NCBI GenBank assembly: GCA_027704905.1
Contig: CM051021.1
Span: 2,123,704-2,187,703, forward strand
Direction: 5' to 3'
Length of the DNA stretch: 64,000 nucleotides
Source of the DNA: Muraenolepis orangiensis
Taxonomy: Eukaryota > Chordata > Actinopteri > Gadiformes > Muraenolepididae
Position 1 is the stretch's first letter, and each line of letters begins with the position of its first letter. The notes beneath the pieces are model-generated. The model was not told the DNA's origin. It saw only the letters and a program-made list of their open reading frames with translations, and made no database searches. This document shows positions 27,094 through 33,239 of this stretch, in pieces. The position numbers and the translations under genes were made by a program.

Positions 27094-27713
27094 CATGCTT
27101 CCTTCCCTCAGAGTGGCAGAAGAGCCGGGCCCACAAGCACCGAGAGCAGCTTCTGCTTCAGGAGCTGGTCTCCCTGGTCAACCAGAGAGACCAGCTGGTC
27201 CACAGCATGGACGCCAAGGAGAGAGGGTAAGTCACTTAATATAGATGATGGAACATTATGGAATATCTACAAAACAAAAGCCCATTTCTTGCGTGAAACT
27301 AATTGAAACATAATGGAACAATATGATCTTTAGTTTTCTGTTCGGAGCGCTTTTAACACACCTTGCAAGTCATTAATTGGTGGTTGTTCAGTAAATACAT
27401 ACAAATACATTATAACTTTTCAGAATTGTGTGATGGTGTTGTTATGTACAGCTCCAAATGATTCATCAGTACACTGAATTACATAAATCAAAGAAATACA
27501 ATGCATATTGCATGACAATATGCATTATTCAATGTGTGTGAAATTCATTATATTATTCTAATTATATTATTAATATATTATCAATAAAGTCTTACTGAAA
27601 AATATTTACTTACATTTATACTTTCTACTGGTCATTATTGTTGTTATGATGATCAGGAATTGGAGGAAAATATTTGCAGCCAAAGACTATTATTATTATA
27701 ATTATTATAACGA

Positions 27714-27756
<43 letters not shown>

Positions 27757-28177
27757 CTATTTTCTTCATGAGATGGAAGTGTTTTTATTTTGCCTTGGGT
27801 TGGGTCCGGTATATACATTGTAATGCCAGTGGGTGTGGCCCTCATGACCACACCCCCTCATGACCGCACCCCCTCATGACCACACCCCCTCATGACCACA
27901 CCCCCTCATGACCACACCCCTCATGACCGCACCCCCTCATGACCACACCCCCTCATGACCACTCCCCCTCATGACCACACCCACTCATGACCGCACCCCC
28001 TCATGACCACTCCCCCTCATGACCGCACCCCCTCATGACCGCACCCCCTCATGACCACTGCCTGCTCTCCCTGCTTCCTGCAGGGCGGTGGAGGAGGACG
28101 AGAGGCTGGAGCGAGGTCTGGAGCAGAGGAGGAGGAAGTATGCCAAGCAGCAGAAGGAGAAGTGCACTCTGCAGTAG
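1588..28177 (+). CDS. ehbp1l1: EH domain-binding protein 1-like 1, giant form (24 exons, 5' end missing)
   Basis: EHBP1-family proteins have an N-terminal C2 domain, a central CH domain and a C-terminal bMERB domain that binds Rab8/Rab10-type GTPases. They act at recycling endosomes with EHD proteins and Bin1. Seen here: 24 exons in one unbroken phase chain (1588-1791, 2296-2505, 2658-3107, 3508-3735, 4231-4290, 4405-4507, 7157-7600, 7829-11710, 12634-15719, 15851-15896, 16100-16306, 16599-17156, 17909-20239, 20408-20510, 21006-21172, 21443-21491, 21607-22101, 22186-22237, 22360-22403, 24846-24957, 26197-26296, 26478-26551, 27112-27226, 28084-28177). They total about 4,403 codons and end in CTLQ. 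Human EHBP1L1 is about 1,520 aa; the excess is the motif array of the two giant exons. The CH (21,006-21,800) and bMERB (24,846-28,177) regions make the family clear. EHBP1 itself is the alternative, but the long linker and the neighbouring rce1 and peli3 favour EHBP1L1. The 22101 donor is the least certain junction. Confidence 0.88.
1826..1995 (+). repeat. interspersed repeat tail (CCCTCCCGCAGTA type)
   Basis: A stretch with AATGGAGTGCTTACTC, CCCTCCCGCAGTA, then CTATACTATAC-rich DNA and AACAATAAAGTGACTG. Related sequence occurs at about 21,225-21,420 (reverse), 22,430-22,590 and 63,330-63,460, so this is a dispersed repeat, probably a LINE or SINE 3' tail, lying in an intron. Confidence 0.65.
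2296..2505 (+). CDS. ehbp1l1: ehbp1l1 proline-rich exon 2 of window
   Basis: A strong polypyrimidine tract precedes the acceptor at 2295, and the donor is CTCAG|GTACTG. Phase 1 at both ends gives SAPRSATKRPPSIPSF, then a Pro-rich linker ending SLPSAPDS. An overlapping longer open frame is rejected because it does not fit the phase of neighbouring exons. Confidence 0.6.
2658..3107 (+). CDS. ehbp1l1: ehbp1l1 Pro/Ser/Ala-rich exon 3 of window
   Basis: Acceptor CTCCCAG, donor CCAG|GTACAG, phase 1 to phase 1. It encodes about 150 residues, from SWQSEWRPPKPQAPL, through a Gly/Lys patch (FLKPGGLKTHPGGGKAA), to a long Pro/Ser/Ala linker. GC content is very high, in sharp contrast to the AT-richer giant exons downstream. 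No globular domain is visible. Confidence 0.6.
3508..3735 (+). CDS. ehbp1l1: ehbp1l1 linker exon 4 of window
   Basis: Acceptor GGTCCAG, donor GAAG|GTACTG, phase 1 to 1. It encodes LLLAGRSPDQTWVPGYAPSR and continues to SLVSPDNQDPEG. A SINE follows directly in the intron. Confidence 0.6.
3822..4080 (+). mobile_element. tRNA-derived SINE
   Basis: The head GGCGGCAGTGGCTCAGTCGG resembles a tRNA A box and GGTCGCCGGTTCAA a B box. The body carries CCCTTGAGCAAGGCACCAG, and the tail reads GACCAATAAAGAGGATTC. The same family recurs at least eight times in this window on both strands. Confidence 0.85.
4231..4290 (+). CDS. ehbp1l1: ehbp1l1 short exon 5 of window
   Basis: Acceptor TTCTTAG, donor CACAG|GTGAGG, phase 1 to 1. 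It encodes EYKRLLTTLAEEDNAYSVPT. Joining the preceding exon in phase gives an unbroken frame. Confidence 0.75.
4405..4507 (+). CDS. ehbp1l1: ehbp1l1 exon 6 of window
   Basis: Acceptor TGTTGCAG, donor GCAGG|GTGAGTG. It changes phase from 1 to 2. It encodes a charged segment, GADGVSDQRRDASGALERKL, ending VEPVRISAG. The phase switch marks the start of a run of phase-2 exons. Confidence 0.75.
5440..5850 (+). repeat. 45-base minisatellite, about 9 copies
   Basis: The unit runs from GCTGCTTCATCCAGACTCTA to TCAGTCTGACTGGGGCCAGG. Because 45 is divisible by three, all frames stay open, which explains the artificial ORFs here on both strands. Each unit contains GCCAG|GTGAGG, a near-perfect 5' splice-site match in the sense orientation of the host gene. 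Confidence 0.92.
6158..6330 (+). mobile_element. tRNA-derived SINE, 3'-truncated
   Basis: The head GGGGGCGGCAGTAGCTCAGG is followed by AGCCAAGTGTGGAGGTGTC and GAGCAAGACACCCTGACCC. It is the same family as the copy at about 23,988 but lacks the CCAATAAAGAGGATTC tail. Confidence 0.75.
7157..7600 (+). CDS. ehbp1l1: ehbp1l1 exon 7 of window, leading into the motif array
   Basis: Acceptor TCCTGCAG, donor TTAGG|GTAAGTG, phase 2 to 2. It begins PESLVSLLPFNPCAPSAPGL, which resembles the motif repeated in the next two exons (MVSLLPSCPxxxxxPGFPS). The rest is a low-complexity Gln/Pro/Ser linker (SWSISSVGESPD, VQTTPQIGQSLETT). No domain is recognised. Confidence 0.8.
7829..11710 (+). CDS. ehbp1l1: ehbp1l1 giant exon A: about 22 LPSCP...PGFPS motifs
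   Basis: A single 3,882-base exon (about 1,294 codons), acceptor CTCTTCAG, donor GAAGG|GTGAGTG, phase 2 to 2. After about 200 less-ordered residues it carries some 22 copies of a roughly 18-residue motif, consensus (M)V..LPSCP.....PGFPS. Copies mostly come in pairs: a first form (PSCP...PGFPSAP) and, about 10 residues later, a second form (PTCP...PGLPS). A linker with a conserved Trp follows (for example EWVMDRSFLW and EVWHVGDSLW), giving a period of roughly 90 residues. No other domain is seen, and the function is unknown. A retained long ORF without function is unlikely, because the motif spacing and residues are conserved while the linkers diverge. Confidence 0.9.
11711..12633. other. ehbp1l1 intron between the two giant exons
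   Basis: 923 bases, mostly unique AT-rich DNA, with a GT microsatellite at about 12,084-12,111. No coding or mobile sequence was recognised. Confidence 0.6.
12634..15719 (+). CDS. ehbp1l1: ehbp1l1 giant exon B: about 20 further LPSCP...PGFPS motifs
   Basis: 3,086 bases (about 1,028 codons), acceptor CTCCATAG, donor CATATG|GTGAGA, phase 2 to 1. The motif array opens at once (NMVSLLPSCPSAAVALGFPS) and continues with about 20 copies, again mostly paired and separated by Trp-containing linkers (for example EWVISKEPLW and GWLMESKLLW). Several copies lack the Cys (STFP) or have changed PGFPS, so some divergence is tolerated. The open frame runs past the donor to 15,856, but only the part to 15,719 fits the downstream phase. 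Confidence 0.9.
15851..15896 (+). CDS. ehbp1l1: ehbp1l1 micro-exon
   Basis: A 46-base exon, acceptor TTGAAACAG, donor GATGG|GTAAGTG, phase 1 to 2. It encodes EVKSKESSEGACVVDG. It restores phase 2 after giant exon B, so the two together could be skipped or included as a unit. Confidence 0.7.
16100..16306 (+). CDS. ehbp1l1: ehbp1l1 acidic linker exon
   Basis: Acceptor GGTTCTTAG, donor CGAGG|GTAAGTT, phase 2 to 2. It encodes about 69 acidic residues, including DVVLGWEVLEADGSVTDKEL. No domain is recognised. Confidence 0.78.
16599..17156 (+). CDS. ehbp1l1: ehbp1l1 acidic linker exon
   Basis: Acceptor TTTCTCACAG, donor GATGG|GTGAGTG, phase 2 to 2, about 186 residues. Two related acidic segments are visible: LLSADNIALIEKANLEGLSE and, 80 residues on, WPPLTEAEIDEISKTQLEG. 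Both end in a LEG tripeptide after a helical-looking stretch, which suggests an old internal duplication. No known domain. Confidence 0.82.
17157..17908. other. ehbp1l1 intron ending in a GT microsatellite
   Basis: Unique DNA to about 17,785, then (GT)n at about 17,788-17,829 some 80 bases before the next acceptor. No coding or mobile sequence recognised. Confidence 0.6.
17909..20239 (+). CDS. ehbp1l1: ehbp1l1 basic/proline motif exon
   Basis: 2,331 bases, about 777 residues, acceptor CTCCCAAAG, donor GAGTG|GTAAGTT, phase 2 to 2. It holds two sets of short repeated motifs. One is (I/V)(V/A)PPRR followed by Lys/Arg (IVPPRRMKTK, VVPPRRFRKR, IAPPRSSKK). The other is PxPxPRxxKxLSG (SLPIPMPRARKHLSG, GLPLPKPRIKKRLSG, SLPIPMPRPKKRLSA), with a further copy in the next exon (PVPVPRGRKSLSG). 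These look like SH3-type proline ligands and basophilic phosphorylation sites. The end is acidic with aromatic patches (EEDWTFTD, DDWLHLERM). The region is predicted to be disordered. Confidence 0.85.
20408..20510 (+). CDS. ehbp1l1: ehbp1l1 linker exon before the CH domain
   Basis: Acceptor CTCCCCAG, donor GCTGAA|GTAGGT, phase 2 to 0. It encodes QGETTDPPVPVPRGRKSLSG and a short linker, carrying the last copy of the PxPxPRxxKxLSG motif. It is the frame adapter between the phase-2 linkers and the phase-0 CH exon. Confidence 0.78.
20683..20870 (+). repeat. interspersed fish repeat (CACTGGCTCAGTTCTTG ... GTCTGCTAAATG)
   Basis: Carries TTGTACTTTTACCTGAACTT, CACTGGCTCAGTTCTTG, GACTTGTTAGGAATGAAATG and a CTTTGGACAAAAGCGTCTGC end with tandem TAATG. 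Further copies lie at 29,890-30,530 (reverse, with an expanded internal minisatellite) and 44,455-44,655. Confidence 0.75.
20868..20998 (+). repeat. GT-rich microsatellite before the CH exon
   Basis: (GT)n interrupted by TTGT, about 130 bases, ending only seven bases before the acceptor AG of the CH-domain exon at 21,006. Confidence 0.9.
21006..21172 (+). CDS. ehbp1l1: ehbp1l1 CH domain, exon 1
   Basis: Acceptor TTTTTAG, donor AAGAT|GTAAGA, phase 0 to 2. It encodes the first half of a calponin-homology domain: LLQWCQEVTQGHKGVKITNF followed by TSWRNGLAFCAILHHFYPD. These are the hallmark CH helices, with the invariant Trp and the NGLAFCAILH core. In EHBP1 proteins this single CH domain is linked to actin association. 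Confidence 0.95.
21225..21420 (-). repeat. interspersed repeat tail, reverse orientation
   Basis: The reverse complement carries the AATGGAACGCTTACTC and CCCTCCCACAGTA landmarks seen at 1,826-1,995, plus TATACTA-rich DNA. It lies in the short intron between CH exons. Confidence 0.6.
21443..21491 (+). CDS. ehbp1l1: ehbp1l1 CH domain, exon 2
   Basis: A 49-base exon, acceptor TTTGGACCAG, donor AAAAAG|GTGACT, phase 2 to 0. It encodes DYEMLDPYDIQINNKK, the middle of the CH domain. The residues continue smoothly from PDK in the previous exon to AFDSFAEYGI in the next. Confidence 0.93.
21607..22101 (+). CDS. ehbp1l1: ehbp1l1 CH domain C-terminal half and linker
   Basis: Acceptor CACGCTCCAG. It encodes AFDSFAEYGISRLVGPSDMV and PDRLIVMTYLSQVRARFTGQ, completing the CH domain. 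A linker follows with an Ala-rich helix (AARYYAQKLQEEGFLLLETN) and a basic segment ending KKRRSLRKSGGSGEELEIPA. The donor is placed at CCGCG|GTGGGA because it keeps phase with the next exon. That site is weak and the true 3' end may differ. Confidence 0.85.
22186..22237 (+). CDS. ehbp1l1: ehbp1l1 small exon (putative)
   Basis: Acceptor TTTGTTTTAG, donor ACGG|GTACAT, phase 0 to 1. It encodes VVGRPEESATAQIMSETG. It is accepted because it fits between its neighbours in phase; no family motif confirms it. Confidence 0.5.
22360..22403 (+). CDS. ehbp1l1: ehbp1l1 small exon, Glu-rich (putative)
   Basis: Acceptor TTTCTTGCAG, donor GGCCAG|GTCAGT, phase 1 to 0. It encodes ERKAASEEERAEEGQ, a helical acidic stretch leading into the bMERB domain. 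Confidence 0.6.
23268..23345 (+). mobile_element. SINE head fragment within the LINE
   Basis: GGGGCGGCAGTATAGCTCAGG, a shared GTAGAGCGGTCGCCTCAC segment and GGCCGGAAGGTAGCTGG match the tRNA-like head of the copy at 23,988. Only about 75 bases remain, inserted between two LINE coding pieces. Confidence 0.7.
23819..23975 (+). repeat. minisatellite inside LINE reverse-transcriptase coding sequence
   Basis: Tandem ATGGCCAAGGGTTCT and ATGGGTTCT units, about 150 bases. On the minus strand it reads as repeated EPLAIEPIEPLAIEP in frame with the flanking L1 residues (LALEPLA before, IAVRSHNNISG after). The array therefore grew by in-frame expansion of the EPLAI codons of the LINE. Confidence 0.85.
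23986..24234 (+). mobile_element. tRNA-derived SINE, near full length
   Basis: The head GGCGGCAGTCTAGCTCAGG carries the A box, and GGTTCGATCCCCGGCTCC is a clean B box. The body reads ACTGTCGAGGTGTCCTTGAGG and the tail GACCAATAAAGAGGATTC. It sits inside the reverse-strand LINE, so it inserted later. Confidence 0.88.
24628..24840 (+). repeat. GT/GTGC microsatellite before bMERB exon 1
   Basis: About 210 bases of GTGT, GTGC and TCGGTG units. A larger repeat of about 64 bases (GTGCGCATGTGTATGTGTGT plus TCGGTGTCGG) occurs three times. It ends next to the acceptor GTGTGTGCAG of the exon at 24,846. Confidence 0.92.
24846..24957 (+). CDS. ehbp1l1: ehbp1l1 bMERB domain, exon 1
   Basis: Acceptor GTGTGTGCAG, donor TCAG|GTGAGA, phase 0 to 1. 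It encodes YVRSEMEALVAEQKHIDSRA and DVVERELRALMES, the first helix of the bMERB coiled coil. The pattern E-x-x-x-L-x-x-E-Q-x-x-I-D is typical of MICAL/EHBP Rab-binding domains. Confidence 0.93.
24958..26196. other. ehbp1l1 intron with GT microsatellites
   Basis: Holds a 90-base (GT)n at about 25,164-25,253, unique AT-rich DNA, a short tandem of GTACACACAAGGTGTACATAT type at about 26,030-26,080, and (GT)n at 26,146-26,179 just before the next acceptor. No coding or mobile sequence recognised. Confidence 0.65.
26197..26296 (+). CDS. ehbp1l1: ehbp1l1 bMERB domain, exon 2
   Basis: Acceptor GGTCCAG, donor CTGCT|GTAAGA, phase 1 to 2. It encodes EEEQLIQEWFTLVNKKNALI and RRQDHLQLL; the EWFxLVNxKNxLxRxxxxL pattern is diagnostic of bMERB. 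The exon lies between an upstream (GT)n and a downstream (CA)n tract, which are complementary. Confidence 0.95.
26307..26450 (+). repeat. (CA)n microsatellite after bMERB exon 2
   Basis: About 140 bases of CA with some GCACA and GGCACA interruptions, beginning eleven bases after the exon's donor site. Confidence 0.95.
26478..26551 (+). CDS. ehbp1l1: ehbp1l1 bMERB domain, exon 3
   Basis: Acceptor TTTTCTCACAG, donor GACG|GTAAGC, phase 2 to 1. It encodes EEQDLELKFELLKKELTDMM followed by TID, the Q-D-L-E-L-x-x-E-L-R/K helix of the bMERB domain. Confidence 0.95.
26735..26930 (-). repeat. 50-base minisatellite, inverse of the array at 378-675
   Basis: Three to four copies of a 50-base unit: AGAGAACTGGTGCTACATGA, CCAGAGAACAGCAGTTAGAA, CAACAGCCCT. 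Its reverse complement is the unit found near 378-675. Confidence 0.9.
27112..27226 (+). CDS. ehbp1l1: ehbp1l1 bMERB domain, exon 4
   Basis: Acceptor CCTTCCCTCAG, preceded by (CT)n; donor GAGAGG|GTAAGT, phase 1 to 2. It encodes EWQKSRAHKHREQLLLQELV and SLVNQRDQLVHSMDAKERG, the last long helix of bMERB with the LVNxRDxLVxxxDxxE signature. Confidence 0.95.
27227..28083. other. last ehbp1l1 intron: AT-rich DNA, (TTA)n and minisatellite
   Basis: AT-rich unique DNA, (TTA)n at about 27,712-27,757, then about 14 copies of a 16-17-base C-rich unit (CCTCATGACCACACCCC) at about 27,838-28,060 that ends about 25 bases before the final acceptor. Confidence 0.85.
28084..28177 (+). CDS. ehbp1l1: ehbp1l1 last coding exon with CaaX box
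   Basis: Acceptor CTTCCTGCAG, phase 2 in. It encodes AVEEDERLERGLEQRRRKYA and KQQKEKCTLQ, then TAG. The basic tail followed by C-T-L-Q fits a prenylation (CaaX) signal, as is known for EHBP1-family proteins. A C-terminal Gln usually favours farnesylation. Confidence 0.93.
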
Positions 28178-29880
28178 GAGAGGAGAGGAGACGACACTAG
28201 GCTCTAGGAGAGGACGCAAGGCTCTAGGGGAGGACACTAGGCTCTCTCTCTTGTGCACACTTACACATGGGTTGCAGTTTCTGTGCCATAAAGCGTAATG
28301 CATTTTAGCAGGGCACTAGCTCACTTAGGATGGAAGAGAGTGGAACACTTTGCTTTCTTGCAGTTTGCATGTGTTGCAGTAGTTACTTTTTAAAAATCAC
28401 AGATTGTGTGTGTGTGTGTGTGCGTATATGCGTGTGCGTGTGTGTGTGTGTGCATTTGCAAGCGTGTGTGTGTGTGTCTTTTTATGCGTGTTAGTGTTTG
28501 TGTTTGTTGTAATATGTGCCAACGTCCCAACCAAAGACTGTCCACTTTATAGCGTTATAATGCAGATACATGCTGAGCTGTTACAGTATCCAACACCTGT
28601 ACACTTCTATCAACTCAATGTCACTTGTATGCAGCCTTTAGAGTCGTTTAGAGGATCGTAAATGGTGTGGAGTCATTTTTCAATTTTATTTTTAGTTCCG
28701 TTCACATTTTCCTCTGTTCCGTCTGGTTAATTGACTGCCGGTCAGGAGAGCCAAAGCAAGATAATTGCGTCATGAATCAAAAACTCATGCGAATGCGGCC
28801 TTTGCGTTTGGTTGATTTGGTCTGTTCTGTGCAACGGTCCATCACTTTGCTTCACACTCTCTTCACACACTCTTGTTTAAATCAAAAGCCCCAAATGTCA
28901 GCTCTGCCATTCACACTGAATGCACATATGTATCTAGGCGAGTGATATAATTCATTTAAGAGTGTATTGAAAACATTCGATATTTGTAGCCTGAGAACCA
29001 ATTTTACCAAAGTTACAAAAACAAAAACAGAAAAATATCAATGTTGACAACTGAAATGGGTGACTAAATGTAAATTGATGTCAATTAACGGGGATGATTC
29101 CTTGAGGTTTTTATTATATTGGAAGTTACTGAGACAATATGAACATTTTAACAAACAAGCAAACTACAATAACAATTATTGGAAAAGCCAATGAAATGGT
29201 TACCAACGTTTGTAGTTTCCAGATACCCTAAAGATCTCTGCATCGGTGCACATTTTGCCGCACACTAAAATACAATTATTTTAGTAAGAATCACACAGAA
29301 GGCCTTTATATTTAGGTCTTACGGTTCTGCAGTTGGACAAGTTTGCTCTAAATGCACAAGAATCTGAAGAAAAATCCTTCTTTGAAGTGTTGTCTTTCCT
29401 TGTGTAACCATGAACGGGACTCGAACCCACGGTTCCCCGGCATGCAGAGGCGACGTTCTAACGTGAGAAGCTAATACCCGACGGGCTCCAGCTTCACTGC
29501 TAGAACGTATTTAATGCGTCGGTGGAGAGTGAGGTTTACTCGCGGAACAGCACCCCCTGCTGGCGGCCGGTACACTTGGAGGGAATGACGCCATCAGCGC
29601 CCGACGATCTCTATTTATTAATGTGTTGGAATGCCTTGAGATGTGTTTGCAGTTGTTTGTTGACATTATTTGCTTCAACATGTGGGTTTAATGTGACATT
29701 TGCACTAAAATTCTTTACAAAAAAAAAAAAGATATTTTTGATGCAATTAAACAAAAACAAAAAAACATGATTGTGTTTGTTGTGTTGTTTTTGAATGTAG
29801 GCCTACTCTGGGAACTGTGATTACCACAAGAAATCAGGATCAAAGATAATTTGTAAGAGTTAGAATTGTGGAGATACGAG
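28178..29880. other. ehbp1l1 3' UTR and downstream DNA
   Basis: The proximal part is probably 3' UTR; it includes GT-rich DNA at about 28,405-28,500. No convincing AATAAA was found close to the stop, so the transcript end is unplaced. The rest is AT-rich unique DNA with one tRNA-like stretch (29,400-29,480). Confidence 0.4.
29400..29480 (-). other. tRNA-like or SINE-like sequence
   Basis: The reverse complement contains GTGGGTTCGAGTCCCGTT, a good tRNA T-arm/B-box match, preceded by an A-box-like TATTAGCTTCTCACGTTAG. I could not pair a 7-bp acceptor stem, so a functional tRNA is unlikely; a degenerate tRNA copy or SINE head is more probable. Confidence 0.35.
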
Positions 29881-29889
29881 TTCAAAGCT

Positions 29890-30530
29890 ATTTGCTTAGT
29901 TTTATTACATTACATTCCAGTTACATTTACTCTTTTATCCAAAGCGACTTCCAATAGTGTATTTCAATAAAGGAAGGTGAGAGAACAACTCGTCACCAGA
30001 AGTCAAAGGTGCATTTCATTCCTAACAAGTCTCTGAGAACTGAGCCAGTGCTCAGGTAAATGTACAATAAGTTCAGGTAAAAGTACCATAAGTTCAGGTA
30101 AAAGTACAATAAGTTCAGGTAAAAGTACAATAAGTTCAGGTAAAAGTACCATAAGTTCAGGTAAAAGTACAATAAGTTCAGGTAAAAGTACAATAAGTTC
30201 AGGTAAAAGTACCATAAGTTCAGGTAAAAGTACAATAAGTTCAGGTAAAAGTACCATAAGTTCAGGTAAAAGTACAATAAGTTCAGGTAAAAGTACAATA
30301 AGTTCAGGTAAAAGTACAATAAGTTCAGGTAAAAGTACAATAAGTTCAGGTAAAAATACAATAAGTTCAGGTAAAAGTACCACAAGTTCAGGTAAAAATA
30401 CAATAAGTTCAGGTAAAAATACAATAAGTTCAGGTAAAAGTACCATAAGTTCAGGTAAAAGTACAATAAGTTCAGGTAAAAGTACAATAAGTTCAGGGAA
30501 AAGTACAATAAGGTGGCGCTGAGCTGAGAG
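29890..30530 (-). repeat. interspersed fish repeat with expanded 21-base minisatellite
   Basis: The flanks match, in reverse, the repeats at 20,683 and 44,455 (ATCCAAAGCGACTTCCAATAG; CATTTCATTCCTAACAAGTC; TGAGCCAGTGCTCAGG). Between about 30,055 and 30,505 the internal AAGTTCAGGTAAAAGTACAAT unit is repeated some 21-22 times. Because 21 is a multiple of three, two long fake ORFs appear on the minus strand. Confidence 0.9.
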
Positions 30531-30559
30531 GGTGACACTCCCCAGCACGGTTGCAATTC

Positions 30560-32680
30560 TTACTAAAATCCTATTTTAACTATTCGGAACCCACCTAAAA
30601 CTGCATGATATTTGCTTCTAAACCCCCACAACATTCAATATGCCACAGAAAACTTTAAAACTTTAAAAAAGACGGAAAGCTCAACAAAAGCCATGGCCAC
30701 GCTACAAGCTCACATCCCAGCTAGCGAGTGCGAGGGTAGCTCAGAGGCTAACGCTATCGCCACTGACAACACCAACAATGCTATCCTACAAGCAATAAAG
30801 GACACAAAGACAGAGTTTTCATCTAAACTGAATGGGGCACTTGCAGCCGTCAACAGCGTTAAAAGTGAGCTGACCATTTGTCAGAAGAGAATACCCGAGA
30901 CGGAGGAGCGAATATCAAACGCCGAAGATGACGTCGTCTCCCTGCAGAGGAAAGTCGAGGGCCTAGAAGAGAGAGTGACCACGCTTACCTCGGAACTGGA
31001 CAGCTTTGAGAACAGTAGCCGAAGATCCAATTTACGATTGGTGAATCTAATGATATTTGCGCATTCTTTGACTCCTGGCTCCCCGATGCCTTGAGACTGG
31101 TCCGCCTCTCCTGTCGAGCGAGCCATCGGCTCTCTGGCCCTGAACTTGTAAATGGCCCGCCGAGACCACTCATCATGAAGTTCCTTAATTACAAGGATAA
31201 AGTCCTCGTTCAGAATGCTGCAAGACAAAGGGGTAAAATACTCAAGTCAAGCGGAGGCTGCGGGAGATGGACGTCTAATATGGAATTGCAGGTCTCACTT
31301 TTTTGACCCCCCCCCTCGGAGACGGAGATCTTTATTAAAAACATACAGAAGAAAGGAGACGGCGTGAACACTAACTGAACAGGAGTTACGGATGTAGATT
31401 GCAAGACGCTTGAAAGAGAAGCGCTTTGATTCATACTTGGACAGCGGCAGGGCGATGACAGCCGGCAATGAGACACTCAGGTGGGAGATGACGGGCGGCT
31501 TGCCTCGGTCTTACCTTTATGCTTTCCTGATTACTAATCCGACTAGTTAACTCATTGTTTTGGCTGTGTTTTCTAAACCGAACTTGAAATTGAACATGAA
31601 CGCCGCTTATATATGTGAGGTTCAGAGCGGATGCCCCAATAATAAGTTACTTTTTATGATTGGCAGTTTACAAGGCAATCTGTTTTTATAGTTTTTTTTA
31701 TTGGTAAGTTCTAAAATGCTTCCATTGGTTGGAATTTAATTTGTATTTTAATTGAAGCTGTTCACGGTGGACCTTTATGTTTAAAGTTAACATTATTTGT
31801 TCTTGAGTTGGGAGTTGGGTCATCGTGAACGCATGCGTCTCTTGGTGTTTGGGAACGTGTGGTAAAGAGATGGGGGGGGGTGTATTTGAGGAGTGGGTTC
31901 TGTGTTAACTCCAGGGGAATGTGTAACACGCTGCAGGGGGAGGGTATCGGAGGGAACAAAGGACAGCCCACTACAGTGTGGAGGTGGTAAAAGGGAGGGG
32001 AGATGTTTCTGTATATCTCAGGGGGAAATGTATGTTAGAGGGTTGGGGTTTTATGTGTGTTTATGTGTTCCAATTTCCTATATGTCTTTTTGTTTTTGTT
32101 TGGGCAGCATTTTTTATCCACTCACTAGTGTACAGTCACGGAACAACCTATATAACAAAATATATCTTTGATTGAGGTATGTCTAAATCTATGAAGGTTA
32201 AGGTCACATCTTGGAATTGCAGGGGCTTGGGTAAATGAACTAAAGTGAAGCAGGTACTTAGTAGACTAAAGCAAAAACACTCAAACATAGTTTTCCTGCA
32301 GGACTCTCATATGATGCAGTGATTGTCTAAAGTCCAAAAAAGATGGCAAGGTCAAGTGTTTTCAGCCTCCTACAGTTCACATGCCAGAGGAGTCTTAATT
32401 CTAATTCACAAATCAATCCCATTTCAAGTACTAAATTCAATAATTGACCCCAAGGGAAGGTACATTATACTTCAGGGCAATATTACTACATGAGAAAGAT
32501 AATTGAGTAAATGTTTACTGCCTCAACGAGGATGACCCTGCATTTTTTGACCACTTGACCTTATCAACGCTCCCAGGTAGTTTCCTTATAGGAGGCGATT
32601 TGAATGTGGCCCTGGACCCACAAATAGACACATCTACTGGCTCATACTAGAGCTGAAAAATCTATAATCAATTTTGTTGA
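30560..32680 (+). mobile_element. L1-type LINE, 5' part (ORF1 and start of ORF2), decayed
   Basis: From about 30,691 an ORF1-like protein begins MATLQAHIPASECEGSSEA. It continues with a coiled coil (NSVKSELTICQKRIPETEER, LQRKVEGLEERVTTLTSELD) and an RRSNLRLVNL segment typical of L1 ORF1p. It then loses frame near 31,050; PRPLIMKFLNYKDKVLVQNA at 31,160 continues the family in another frame. At about 32,180 ORF2 starts with KVKVTSWNCRGLGK, then LKQKHSNIVFLQ and SIIDPKGRYIILQGN, which match an L1-like endonuclease domain; it carries stops and ends near 32,680. The body of ORF2 is missing. This is a dead copy. Confidence 0.8.
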
Positions 32681-32724
32681 ATGACCATACGGAGGGATAC
32701 TTTTATGATAACTGTATTTATTAG

Positions 32725-33218
32725 TGTAGTGTATTTTTATACACTAAGTATACAACTAAAACACTATCTGTGATACTATATGCATTATCTGTGATACTGT
32801 ATGCATTGTAAGGGCCATGTGTATTGAAGTGACCAAAAGGTGCTGCCAGGAAGGCGACCCCCTGGGGTTGCCGGAGATGCGACCAGCCAGGAATGCGACC
32901 CCCCTTGGGGGTTTGAGTCGTAAACTTGTATGTGACAATGAAGACACCGTGACCAACCAGAGCGCTGGTTGTACCTCTCAGACCAATAGTATTAAGTTGA
33001 TGTTTGTTACTTTGACCACTAGGAGTAGTGGATGTTTTGTGATACTATTGTCTATATAATGTTTGGTAAAGGAGCGCGTCGCCAGTTCTGCGAATTGGCA
33101 CGGCAGGCTCCATCTCGTTGCAACAGATGAATTTGATGCTTTGTTCAATAAACATCTTGAACTTAGTATCCGGACCTCTGAGAAGATTCTTATTCCACCA
33201 AGTAGAAATTATACTACA
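32725..33218 (+). repeat. 5' LTR of a young LTR element
   Basis: 494 bases bounded by TGTAGT and ACTACA, a perfect 6-base inverted terminal pair of the TG...CA type. It contains a TATA box (TATATAA, 33,053-33,059) and a polyadenylation signal (AATAAA, 33,147-33,152), so a U3-R-U5 layout is visible. Its first 137 bases are identical to 38,766-38,902. Confidence 0.93.
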
Positions 33219-33221
33219 TAT

Positions 33222-33239
33222 TGGCGTCACGAACAGGAT
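33222..33239 (+). promoter_or_regulatory. primer-binding site (candidate)
   Basis: TGGCGTCACGAACAGGAT begins three bases after the 5' LTR. TGG at its start pairs with a tRNA 3' CCA end, as in retroviral PBSs. I could not name the tRNA from memory. Confidence 0.7.

Noticed and set aside
29400..29480. Functional tRNA gene
   Set aside because: Good T-arm and B box, but no acceptor stem pairing could be made; listed only as tRNA-like.
29993..30556. 180-codon minus-strand ORFs (LLYFYLN and LIVLLPE repeats)
   Set aside because: Frame held open only because the minisatellite unit is 21 bases; present in two frames and matched to a non-coding dispersed repeat.
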